A stretch of DNA of 9,193 bases. Source: Methanobacteriota archaeon. GTDB lineage: Archaea > Thermoplasmatota > Poseidoniia > Poseidoniales > Poseidoniaceae. The stretch lies in assembly GCA_002697705.1 (NCBI GenBank), contig NZXL01000037.1:14533-23725 (forward strand), in the 5' to 3' direction. This document shows, in pieces, positions 1 through 6,231 of the stretch (position 1 is its first letter; every line of letters starts with the position of its first letter). The notes under the pieces were generated by a model, which saw nothing but the letters and a program-made list of their open reading frames with translations, ran no database searches and had not been told where the DNA came from. The position numbers and the translations under genes are program-made.

Positions 1-242
1 TTGATTGTTACAGATGAAGTATTTTCAATGTCGATGATTTCTTCATCTTCATCTTCAACTATAACTTCCAATTCTTCTTCTTGTCCACGAACACCCTTTT
101 TTGCCTCAAGTTTTGAGATTTGAGTTTGAAGAAGTTCAAATTCAATTTCTAGGTCATCCATAATGTCTCTAACGGTTTCCATTTGGCCGTTAATTCTTGA
201 TGCGAGCTTCTTCATCTTTCTCAAGACACGCTTCTCGGACAT
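1..242 (-). CDS. Acidic coiled-coil protein, C-terminus cut by window edge
   Basis: The start codon is the ATG whose complement is at 240-242, and the frame stays open for 80 codons to the left edge, so the C-terminus is missing. An in-frame stop lies about 20 bases before this ATG, which supports the start. Residues 1-20 are basic (MSEKRVLRKMKKLASRINGQ). Residues 20-50 have the Leu/Ile/Met spacing of a coiled coil, and from residue 55 the chain becomes strongly acidic (EEELEV, EDEDEE). I see no signal peptide, membrane segment or catalytic motif. It lies 30 bases downstream of the aquaporin on the same strand and may be co-transcribed with it. I do not recognise the family. A role as a small structural or nucleic-acid-associated coiled-coil protein would be a guess. 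Only the existence of the gene and its coiled-coil, acidic character are supported. Confidence 0.7.
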   Translation of the reverse strand, partial: MSEKRVLRKMKKLASRINGQMETVRDIMDDLEIEFELLQTQISKLEAKKGVRGQEEELEVIVEDEDEEIIDIENTSSVTI

Positions 243-272
243 AAAACTGCTAATCAATTCTTAGTTATCAAT

Positions 273-902
273 TCATACCCTCTCGATATTTGAGTTTAAT
301 TTTGATTTTTCTAGTATTTTATAACATTGGGAAGCAAGTACTGCGCCAATAATCGTAGTTATCCAATAAATTGGTATCACACTTATTTCGCCAGAAATCA
401 AATTTGGGCCAAAAGTCCTTGCAGGGTTCATAGAAGCGCCTGTATAAGGTCCAAAAAAGAATGCTAATAATGCGACGACAAATCCGACCCATAGTGCAAC
501 AATTCGAGTATCATCCGTTTTAGAAATAATGAAATAAATACCCATCATTAGTAGAAAAGTAATCATAACCTCAATTATAATTCCAACTCCAAGGTCGACC
601 TTGAAATTTGTAAAACCGTGCTGGCCGACAATCAATGCACCCGCAAGCGCACCTAATAACTGGGCTAATATATATGGTAATAGAGCATTTTTTTCCAAGT
701 GATTACTTCTATAGAATGCTATGCTAACTGCTGGATTTATATGCGCGCCACTAGTATTTCTTAATACTAAAATCGCGATGAATACAGCGATTCCAAAAGT
801 TGAAGATATCAATAAGTTAGACATCTCCAATTTGATACTAAGGCAACCTAAGAAAACCATCAAAGCAGTTCCCAAAAACTCAGCACCCAAGCGCTTCAGC
901 AT
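273..902 (-). CDS. MIP-family channel (aquaporin/aquaglyceroporin)
   Basis: This is an integral membrane channel for water and possibly small neutral solutes. The 209-residue protein has six hydrophobic segments and both half-helix motifs: SGAHINPAVS with N56-P57-A58, and TGASMNPARTFGP with N159-P160-A161-R162. The length is slightly below the usual 220-250 for the family. Judged against E. coli AqpZ (F43, H174, T183, R189), the selectivity-filter positions here are F36, A147, A156 and R162. The histidine typical of strict water channels is therefore replaced by a small residue. Archaeal AqpM also lacks it (Phe/Ile/Ser/Arg), so an AqpM-like pore admitting more than water is possible. The residue after R162 is Thr, not the Asp of GlpF, which argues against a classic glycerol facilitator. 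The ATG at 902 is the first usable start, because the second codon upstream is an in-frame stop. It is divergent from the exchanger gene. Confidence 0.93.
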   Translation of the reverse strand: MLKRLGAEFLGTALMVFLGCLSIKLEMSNLLISSTFGIAVFIAILVLRNTSGAHINPAVSIAFYRSNHLEKNALLPYILAQLLGALAGALIVGQHGFTNFKVDLGVGIIIEVMITFLLMMGIYFIISKTDDTRIVALWVGFVVALLAFFFGPYTGASMNPARTFGPNLISGEISVIPIYWITTIIGAVLASQCYKILEKSKLNSNIERV

Positions 903-994
903 AGCCTATGCTATCGACTCCAGTTAATGCCTTTTTCTAAATAGTTCATATATTCAATGATAAGCGTGAATAAGTAAGCCTACTTCGTAAAGTC
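903..994. promoter_or_regulatory. Divergent promoter region shared by channel and exchanger genes
   Basis: These 92 bases separate two divergent starts. The clearest element is TTCATATATTCAATGA at 945-960. Its near-palindromic CATATA core could act as a TATA box in both directions: its centre is about 50 bases before the channel ATG and about 44 before the exchanger ATG. With the usual archaeal TATA-to-start distance of about 25 bases, both transcripts would carry short leaders of roughly 20 bases. No Shine-Dalgarno sequence is obvious before either gene. This is a reading of base composition and spacing only. Confidence 0.4.
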
Positions 995-2113
995 ATGGGG
1001 GGCAGTCAAAAAGAGATGGGGATCCCCGAACTTTTACAATTCAACACCCTTCTAATATTGGGGGCACTTTTTATTGGAATAATTGCCAGTCAAACACTTT
1101 CCTCCAATTTTGGTTCCAATAGTTTTCCAATTACCTTGTTTATTTTATTTCTAGCATTGGGATTACTTGTTGTATCTGCTGACTTCTTTATTGAAGGTGC
1201 CAAAGGTTTGGCAAGAAGAGGGGGTATTCCAGAAGTTGTAATTGGTTTGACAATTGTTTCAATAGGGACTTCATTACCTGAAATTTTAGTCACGAGTACT
1301 GCTGCAATGGATTCATCGACCAATCCTGAAATTGCAGACTTTGCAATTGGAGGAATCCTTGGTTCTATACTAGTCCAGATAACTTTGATTCTAGGTATTG
1401 TTGCTTTATCCAGAGGGCTTGAAATAAGACCATCATGGCTGAAAAGAGACGGTCAAGTGATGATGCTTTCACTGCTATTACTTTGTTTATTCTTACTTAC
1501 TGAATATAGCATTTCTCGCTTAGAAGGTATATTCCTTTCCTTCAGTTATTTATTTTATATAACATGGTTATTATACAATAGAAAAGTAATTCAAAAAGAG
1601 GAAGATGAGGGCAGAGATAACGAATTAAAAGGTATAAGTTGGACTGGAACCGCCTATTTTGTTATGGTAGTAATTGGACTTTCTTTAGCTGTTTTTGCCG
1701 CTCACCATTTGGTTAATTATGCCAGTGATATAGCATACAAGCTCAATGTTCCTCATTCTGTGATTGGTACAACTGTTTCAGGGCTTGGAACTTCGTTACC
1801 AGAATTAACAATTGCCTTGATGGCCGCTCGTAAAAGCCAAGGTGTTGCCATTGGAACTCTGATCGGCTCAAACATAACTGACCCACTACTTTCGATAGGT
1901 TCTGCAGCAATAATTAGTCCATTGACAATAACTCCTGAAGGTGTAAATATGATTATTTATTTCATACTCCCTTCCGCTGTGATATGCACTTTAATCGCTT
2001 TACTAATGATGCGGACCTCATATAAATTCAAGCGATGGGAAGGCATATCACTTATTTCGCTTTACTTTATTTTCTTAGCAATATGCGAGTATCTTAGACG
2101 TATAGGCTTCTAA
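995..2113 (+). CDS. Cation/Ca2+ exchanger (CaCA superfamily, YrbG/NCX_Mj-like)
   Basis: This is a 372-residue membrane antiporter expected to move Ca2+ out of the cell in exchange for Na+, or possibly H+. It has about ten hydrophobic segments and the two inverted alpha-repeats of the superfamily. Alpha-1 carries GTSLPE at 91-96 and alpha-2 carries GTSLPE at 265-270; E96 and E270 correspond to the ion-binding glutamates E54 and E213 of NCX_Mj. The partner motif of alpha-2 is the canonical GSNITD (291-296, with S292 and D296). In alpha-1 it is GSILVQ (123-128), so Gln128 stands where NCX_Mj has Asn81. A charged loop at about 196-212 (KEEDEGRDNE) separates the halves, as expected for the central cytoplasmic loop. 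Two starts are possible: ATG 995 and an in-frame ATG at 1016. Both precede the first membrane segment, and I kept the longer. The transported ion cannot be fixed from sequence alone. Confidence 0.92.
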   Translation: MGGSQKEMGIPELLQFNTLLILGALFIGIIASQTLSSNFGSNSFPITLFILFLALGLLVVSADFFIEGAKGLARRGGIPEVVIGLTIVSIGTSLPEILVTSTAAMDSSTNPEIADFAIGGILGSILVQITLILGIVALSRGLEIRPSWLKRDGQVMMLSLLLLCLFLLTEYSISRLEGIFLSFSYLFYITWLLYNRKVIQKEEDEGRDNELKGISWTGTAYFVMVVIGLSLAVFAAHHLVNYASDIAYKLNVPHSVIGTTVSGLGTSLPELTIALMAARKSQGVAIGTLIGSNITDPLLSIGSAAIISPLTITPEGVNMIIYFILPSAVICTLIALLMMRTSYKFKRWEGISLISLYFIFLAICEYLRRIGF

Positions 2114-2129
2114 GTTGGTTCTTCAAACC

Positions 2130-2140
2130 ATTAAATCTTA
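2130..2140 (+). promoter_or_regulatory. Likely TATA box of the acyl-CoA dehydrogenase gene
   Basis: The sequence ATTAAATCTTA lies 24-34 bases before the ATG at 2164, inside the 50-base gap after the exchanger stop. This is the position expected for an archaeal TATA element driving a leaderless or nearly leaderless transcript, and no Shine-Dalgarno sequence precedes the ATG. Only composition and spacing support it. Confidence 0.4.
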
Positions 2141-2163
2141 ACCTACTTCCCCTTCGGCATCAC

Positions 2164-3312
2164 ATGGTCAACTTTCAGTTAGATGAGATGCAAGAGATGT
2201 TGAAAGAGCTTGCTCATGAATTTTCAATGGAAGAAGTTAGACCAAATGCTGAACATTGGGATAATGAAGCCTTATATCCAAAAGAGGCAATCATGAAAGC
2301 CCATGAAATGGGATTACTTAATTTGCATATTCCTGAAGCATATGGCGGCCCAGGTCTAGGTTGCATGGAAGAAGTAATTGTCAATGAAGAATTAGCATGG
2401 GGAGACCCTGGATTTGCTACGGCTGCATATGCAACCGCTCTAGCATGTGCTCCAATAATTACAGGTGGAACTGAAAATCAAAAGCAGAAATGGCTAGGAA
2501 TGGTTGCTAAAGAAGGTGCTCTAGCATCATACGCAGTTACTGAGCCGGGAGCTGGTTCGGATGTTGCTGCTTGTAAGACAACAGCGATTAGGGATGGAGA
2601 TCAATACATAATCAATGGAGAAAAAATGTGGATTACCGGTGCAGGACATTCTGATTTCTTTTTTGTACTCGCTAAAACAGATCCTGATGCAGGTTATCGA
2701 GGTATGTCAGGATTTATCGTCGAAAAAGGCGCTGAAGGATTCTCTCTAGGTAAAAAAGAAACCAATATGGGTCAAAGGTGCTCAGATACACGTTCAATTG
2801 TTTTTGATAATGTAAGAGTTCCAGCCGACCAATTAATCGGAGAAACTGAATCAGGAGGATGGATGAATGCTATGAAAGCATTCGATTTGAGTAGGCCAAA
2901 TATTGCTGCCCATGCTACAGGTTTATCGCGTGCTTCTTACGAGCATGCTCTACAATACTCAAATGAAAGGATGACATTTGGTAAGCCACTTCACAAGCAT
3001 CAAGCAATACAATTCATGCTTGCAGATATGAAAACTAAGATAGAGGCATCTCGGATGTTGACATGGATGTCGGCATCACAATCCGATTCGGGCATCAAGA
3101 ACACCGAATCAGCAGCACATGCTAAGAGATTTGCTGCAGATACTGCCATGGAAGTCTCTACAGATGCAGTTCAGATTTTTGGCGGATATGGTTATTCTGA
3201 AGAATACCCGGTTTCAAGATTGATGCGAGGTGCAAAGGTTATGCAAATTTATGAAGGTTCATCTCAAGTTCAAAGAATGATTATTGGAAGAGAGATAACT
3301 AAGGATTTCTAA
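2164..3312 (+). CDS. Acyl-CoA dehydrogenase, medium-chain (ACADM) type
   Basis: This is a cytoplasmic FAD enzyme catalysing the first step of beta-oxidation: acyl-CoA to trans-2-enoyl-CoA, with electrons passed to electron-transfer flavoprotein. The 382-residue protein is of normal length and has all three domains: an N-terminal helical domain, a middle beta-barrel opening with the family signature YAVTEPGAGSDVA (123-135), and a C-terminal helical domain. The second signature region runs from QIFGGYGY (337-344) to IYEGSSQVQR (362-371). In it, E364 aligns with the catalytic base E376 of human MCAD. The stretch NMGQRCSDTR (201-210), followed by SIVFDNVRVP, matches medium-chain dehydrogenases much better than short-chain ones, so a medium-chain-like substrate range is likely but not proven. 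The ATG at 2164 gives the expected N-terminus. The stop overlaps the stop of the convergent downstream gene by four bases. No other beta-oxidation gene is nearby. Confidence 0.96.
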   Translation: MVNFQLDEMQEMLKELAHEFSMEEVRPNAEHWDNEALYPKEAIMKAHEMGLLNLHIPEAYGGPGLGCMEEVIVNEELAWGDPGFATAAYATALACAPIITGGTENQKQKWLGMVAKEGALASYAVTEPGAGSDVAACKTTAIRDGDQYIINGEKMWITGAGHSDFFFVLAKTDPDAGYRGMSGFIVEKGAEGFSLGKKETNMGQRCSDTRSIVFDNVRVPADQLIGETESGGWMNAMKAFDLSRPNIAAHATGLSRASYEHALQYSNERMTFGKPLHKHQAIQFMLADMKTKIEASRMLTWMSASQSDSGIKNTESAAHAKRFAADTAMEVSTDAVQIFGGYGYSEEYPVSRLMRGAKVMQIYEGSSQVQRMIIGREITKDF

Positions 3313-4052
3313 TCTTTCTTTCCGTCATGATACCTATCATCTTGCCTTTCCCAAGTATCGATGAAGTTTTCGGCATCAAATATTTCTTGATTTTCCATTT
3401 CCTGCTTTGCTTCATGGAGTCTATTTTGCCAATCATTCCACATCTGTTCATCAATATCTGGGTGGTCTAGATAATGTTCATCAAAATTACTGAATGGTGG
3501 ATTTTCACAAATATAATCCACTTCCTCTTCGATAATATCTAACTCGCTTCCATCATTTCGCTCTGTCTGATAGAAATCCTCCATATTTTGCATATCAATT
3601 TCAGTCATAATCCCTTCTTCTTGGAATACAATTACTTCTTGGAGAAAATCTCTCTTGCAAACCAAGAATTGAGCTAATAATGGTACACTCATAGCAGTAC
3701 GTCTATCATTTCGCAAGGATAATGCTAATGCTGCCAACCTATCTCCTATTGGCATTTTATTTCCATTTCCATTGGTATTGATACAAATATCCGCATTGAA
3801 TCTATTATTTCGAATCAGATCATTCTTATTAGCAGCCCCTCGAACTTCAATATGCCATGTTTCATTTTCAAAGGGACTGAACATGTGCTTGTCTCTGACT
3901 TTAGCTGAAGCATGATACCAACGTCTTGATTCACCATTCACTGTCATTGAAATATAGTTTGGAAGACTGAATTTTACATCCATCCAATCATTTTCTTTAG
4001 TTATGTCTTCGAGTAATTCTAGTGAACGCTTTTCAGGGTCTTGCTTAGACAT
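3309..4052 (-). CDS. Hypothetical acidic protein, 247 aa
   Basis: I do not recognise this family. The frame is complete, and its lack of overlap with other genes (except four bases at the stop) makes it a convincing gene. Residues about 20-145 look globular with mixed beta and alpha character. They include WYHASAKVRDKHMF (45-58), ETWHIEVRGAANKNDL (64-79), ADICINTNGNGNKMPIGDRL (87-106) and a helical run, AALALSLRNDRR (107-118), followed by VPLLAQFL. Residues about 145-247 are highly acidic and rich in Trp, Tyr, Met, Asn and Gln, probably helical or partly disordered. There is no signal peptide or membrane segment, so it is presumably cytoplasmic. The conserved-looking polar and aromatic residues of the first half could form a binding surface, but no catalytic motif is identifiable. 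It is divergent from the MocA-like gene across 73 bases and shows no obvious functional link to either neighbour. Confidence 0.8.
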   Translation of the reverse strand: MSKQDPEKRSLELLEDITKENDWMDVKFSLPNYISMTVNGESRRWYHASAKVRDKHMFSPFENETWHIEVRGAANKNDLIRNNRFNADICINTNGNGNKMPIGDRLAALALSLRNDRRTAMSVPLLAQFLVCKRDFLQEVIVFQEEGIMTEIDMQNMEDFYQTERNDGSELDIIEEEVDYICENPPFSNFDEHYLDHPDIDEQMWNDWQNRLHEAKQEMENQEIFDAENFIDTWERQDDRYHDGKKD

Positions 4053-4125
4053 ATCAAATTAGTTTTTCAACAGTTTATTAAGGATTAACCATAAACACAA
4101 AAGCCAACTTCTTTCTAACCGATTT
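4053..4125. promoter_or_regulatory. Divergent promoter region between hypothetical and MocA-like genes
   Basis: This 73-base A/T-rich spacer holds TTTATTAA at 4074-4081. On the minus strand it reads TTAATAAA about 22-29 bases before the ATG at 4052, the position expected for the TATA box of a leaderless transcript. For the plus-strand gene, CATAAACA at 4089-4096, 30-37 bases before the ATG at 4126, is a weaker candidate. No Shine-Dalgarno sequence is seen on either side. Confidence 0.35.
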
Positions 4126-4716
4126 ATGGCCAGCAATCCTCCAGCAATAATTATTGCAGCAGGGCTAAGCAAACGACTAGGTCGGCACAAAGCATTTGTG
4201 GAAATTGCTGGTAAGACATTATTGCAACATGCTATTATCAGGTTACAATCATTGAATTGTAAACCTATAGTTATAGTAACCAATCAAGATTGTTTATTTC
4301 AGGCAACAGTTGAATCAAATGGAGCAAAAGTTTCGTTAAATGTCAATCCGGATGAAGGTAGGACAGGAACAATTCAGATCGGTCTATCCGCTATTATTGA
4401 TGAAATTGGAAGGATGCCAAAAAAAGTTATCCTTGCTCCGGTCGATAGGCCTGGATGGGGCATGAAAAGTATAGTTAAATTGATTGATAATGACACTAGT
4501 TCATGTCTTTCCTCTAAAGGGATAAATGGCCACCCTGTTAGTTTAGTAGGGAGTGACTTACATAAATTATTATCAGCCGATAAAGAAACACCTTTAAGAG
4601 ATATAATTTCATTCGAAAAAGTGGAGGTCGAAGAGCCTCTACTTGGATTGAATATCGATACTGAAGAAGATTTGATTAGGCTAAATGATAATTCAAAATT
4701 CTTTGAACAACCTTAA
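4126..4716 (+). CDS. MocA/MobA-like molybdenum cofactor nucleotidyltransferase
   Basis: This 196-residue cytoplasmic enzyme is predicted to attach CMP or GMP to molybdopterin, forming the dinucleotide cofactor. The nucleotide-binding signature is at the N-terminus: AAGLSKRLGRHKAF (11-24), the AAGxSxRxGxxK pattern of the family. It is followed by GRTGTIQIGL (78-87) in the NTP-contact region, the metal-binding segment APVDRPGW (104-111, with D107), NGHPVSL (134-140) and NIDTEEDL (176-183). All are normally placed for a MobA-fold (NTP_transf_3) protein. The XdhC gene immediately downstream on the same strand suggests MocA, which makes molybdopterin cytosine dinucleotide for the xanthine dehydrogenase/CO dehydrogenase family, over MobA, which makes the guanine form for DMSO-reductase enzymes. 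Nucleotide preference cannot be read with certainty. Other small-molecule NTP transferases share this fold, but the neighbour makes them less likely. Confidence 0.85.
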   Translation: MASNPPAIIIAAGLSKRLGRHKAFVEIAGKTLLQHAIIRLQSLNCKPIVIVTNQDCLFQATVESNGAKVSLNVNPDEGRTGTIQIGLSAIIDEIGRMPKKVILAPVDRPGWGMKSIVKLIDNDTSSCLSSKGINGHPVSLVGSDLHKLLSADKETPLRDIISFEKVEVEEPLLGLNIDTEEDLIRLNDNSKFFEQP

Positions 4717-4753
4717 TCGCAAAAAGTATGTGTTAAGAACTCTAGCCTTAACC

Positions 4754-5620
4754 ATGACAGCAACCGTTCTACGCTGGGCATTAGATTGCCTAAACCAGCG
4801 TAAAGCGGTAGTTTTAGCAACGGTTATTGAGACCTCAGGTAGCGTTCCTGGTAAAGTAGGAGCAAGGATTGCAATGAGTGACTTGGGCAATAGTTGGGTT
4901 GGTACAGTTGGTGGAGCAGGACTTGAAATGAAGGTATTAAGCCGCTGTAAAGATTTAATCAAAAAATACTCTAATCCTTATGGGGAAGTAAAAATATTCG
5001 GACTTAACAAAGGTGCGAAGGGCTATGAAGTGCAACCTCTTGATTCATTATGCGGGGGCAGAGTGACTCTGTCCATCGAGGTTATGATTCCTATGCCACA
5101 CATACTTCTAATCGGTGGTGGGCATTGTGCTCAGGCATTAGCAGACAGTATCGATTTGTTAGGATGGTCTTTTTCTGTTCACGATACTCGTCAAGAGTTT
5201 TGCAATAGTGAATTATTCCCTTCATCGTCTAAACTTTATCACTCCAATGTTGCTGATTTTCTTAAATCAATAGAAAACGAAGAGCCTTCAAAGTTCTCTG
5301 ACATCCTTTTACTTGGCCATGATTGGAGCGAAGATCAACAAAGATTACTCGGTTTATTAGAACTTTTTTCAAATTCCAATTTAGAATTAAATGGCTCTCA
5401 AGCGCCTCGAATTGGAGTCATAGGTAGTAGGTCTAAGTGGCAAGAATTTGAAAAGCAAGGGCTAGAAAAAGGAATTAGTCAAGAGATGCTCGATTCGGTC
5501 ATATGCCCAATTGGACTAAACATAGGTGCACAATCACCCGAAGAAATTGCAATTGCAGTTTTAGCTCAAGTAATGTCGAACTTCAAGAATATTGACCCCA
5601 ATGAACCTAATTGGAGATAG
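4754..5620 (+). CDS. xdhC: XdhC/CoxI family molybdenum cofactor insertion protein
   Basis: This chaperone-like protein binds matured molybdenum cofactor and hands it to xanthine dehydrogenase or CO dehydrogenase-type apoenzymes. With the ATG at 4754 it has 288 residues, normal for a two-domain member. The N-terminal XdhC/CoxI domain begins with a short helix and AVVLATVIETSGSVPGK (18-34), then GTVGGAGLE (50-58) and SLCGGRVTLSIE (98-109), whose Cys100 is the conserved cysteine position. The C-terminal Rossmann domain has LLIGGGHCAQAL (118-129), LGHDWSEDQ (187-195), IGVIGSRSKW (220-229) and PIGLNIGAQSPEEIA (252-266). An in-frame ATG at 4685 would overlap the upstream gene by 32 bases and add 23 residues the family lacks, so I prefer 4754, which leaves a 37-base gap. 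It is very likely co-transcribed with the MocA-like gene. No molybdenum hydroxylase subunit lies in the window. Confidence 0.9.
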   Translation: MTATVLRWALDCLNQRKAVVLATVIETSGSVPGKVGARIAMSDLGNSWVGTVGGAGLEMKVLSRCKDLIKKYSNPYGEVKIFGLNKGAKGYEVQPLDSLCGGRVTLSIEVMIPMPHILLIGGGHCAQALADSIDLLGWSFSVHDTRQEFCNSELFPSSSKLYHSNVADFLKSIENEEPSKFSDILLLGHDWSEDQQRLLGLLELFSNSNLELNGSQAPRIGVIGSRSKWQEFEKQGLEKGISQEMLDSVICPIGLNIGAQSPEEIAIAVLAQVMSNFKNIDPNEPNWR

Positions 5621-5621
5621 T

Positions 5622-6161
5622 TTATCTAAACACTTTATCTCTAAAATATTCTAATTCCTCAACCGACTCAATGATGTCATCTAGGGCTAGATGTGCTCCT
5701 TTTTTGGGATATTTATCTACTTCTGGATACCATCTCCTTGCCAGTTCTTTAACAGTTGAAACATCTATCATTCGATAGTGTAAATATTCAGCAACATTTG
5801 GCATTTCCTTTTCTAAAAACCGTCTGTCATTCCAAACACTATTGCCGCACAGAGGAGCAGTATTGGGGTCGACCCACTCTTTCAAGAAATCGAGTGTCCT
5901 CTTTTCCGCATCGATTAAACTTACTCCTTGTTCTCTAATTCTCTCGACTAGTCCACTTTCAAAATGGTGCGTAGTATTCCATTCATCCATTCCTTCTATC
6001 AGCGATTCATCCACAGTAATAGCCACATTAGGTCCATGTGCAATAATATTCAATTCTCCATCGGTTATGATTGTGGCTATTTCGATAATAGATTCTTTTT
6101 CAATATCTAGTCCAGTCATTTCAAGGTCAATCCAAACCAACCTTTGTTCTCTTTCGCCCAT
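5622..6161 (-). CDS. orn: Oligoribonuclease (DEDDh 3'-5' exoribonuclease)
   Basis: This enzyme degrades 2-5-nucleotide RNA fragments, chiefly dinucleotides, to mononucleotides, completing RNA turnover and pGpG removal in organisms with cyclic-di-GMP. The 179-residue protein matches E. coli Orn in length and motif order throughout. Metal-binding residues D12 and E14 are in WIDLEMTGLD (10-19), D112 is in CGNSVWNDRRF (105-115), and H157 and D162 are in HLALDDIIES (157-166). These correspond to D12, E14, D112, H158 and D163 of the E. coli enzyme. Other family-typical stretches are SGLVERIREQG (69-79) and MIDVSTVKELARRWYPE (131-147). All catalytic residues are present, so it should be active. Its stop is one base from the XdhC stop (convergent), and it diverges from the first subtilase gene. 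Orn is classically described in proteobacteria, actinobacteria and eukaryotic mitochondria (REXO2), which makes its origin here of interest. Confidence 0.96.
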   Translation of the reverse strand: MGEREQRLVWIDLEMTGLDIEKESIIEIATIITDGELNIIAHGPNVAITVDESLIEGMDEWNTTHHFESGLVERIREQGVSLIDAEKRTLDFLKEWVDPNTAPLCGNSVWNDRRFLEKEMPNVAEYLHYRMIDVSTVKELARRWYPEVDKYPKKGAHLALDDIIESVEELEYFRDKVFR

Positions 6162-6231
6162 GTACTCGCCAAACTATCTCATCTTTTCAAATGGGCGTAG
6201 TGTTGATGTATTATCCCATCGAGGAGAGTAC
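6162..6231. promoter_or_regulatory. Divergent region between orn and first subtilase, with start-codon inverted repeat
   Basis: This 70-base spacer separates two divergent ATG codons. A perfect 9-base inverted repeat, CATGTACTC (6159-6167) and GAGTACATG (6226-6234), places the same GAGTACATG sequence around both start codons. GGAGAG at 6223-6228 resembles a ribosome-binding site, but it sits only three bases from the ATG at 6232. GTATTATCC at 6208-6216 is a weak TATA-like candidate but rather close to the subtilase start. Function is unproven. Confidence 0.3.

Noticed and set aside
36..82. Short CTTCAT/TTCTTC repeat array as a tandem repeat or regulatory element
   Set aside because: On the minus strand it simply encodes the Glu/Asp-rich stretch of the coiled-coil protein.
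2116..2130. Hairpin TGGTT-CTTCA-AACCA after the exchanger stop as a terminator
   Set aside because: The stem is only five base pairs with two G-C pairs and is not followed by a T-run. It borders the likely TATA box of the next gene and is probably chance.
4685..4753. Earlier ATG for XdhC at 4685
   Set aside because: It would overlap the nucleotidyltransferase gene by 32 bases and add 23 basic residues not found before the conserved XdhC helix. It remains possible but is less likely than 4754.
6223..6228. GGAGAG as a Shine-Dalgarno site for the first subtilase
   Set aside because: It is only three bases from the ATG, too close for normal function, and no other gene in the window has a comparable site.
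5842..6231. Open frame extending the first subtilase upstream by 130 codons
   Set aside because: It lies antisense to orn, which is a certain gene, and its translation is Ser/Ile-rich low-information sequence. The ATG at 6232 places the membrane segment normally.
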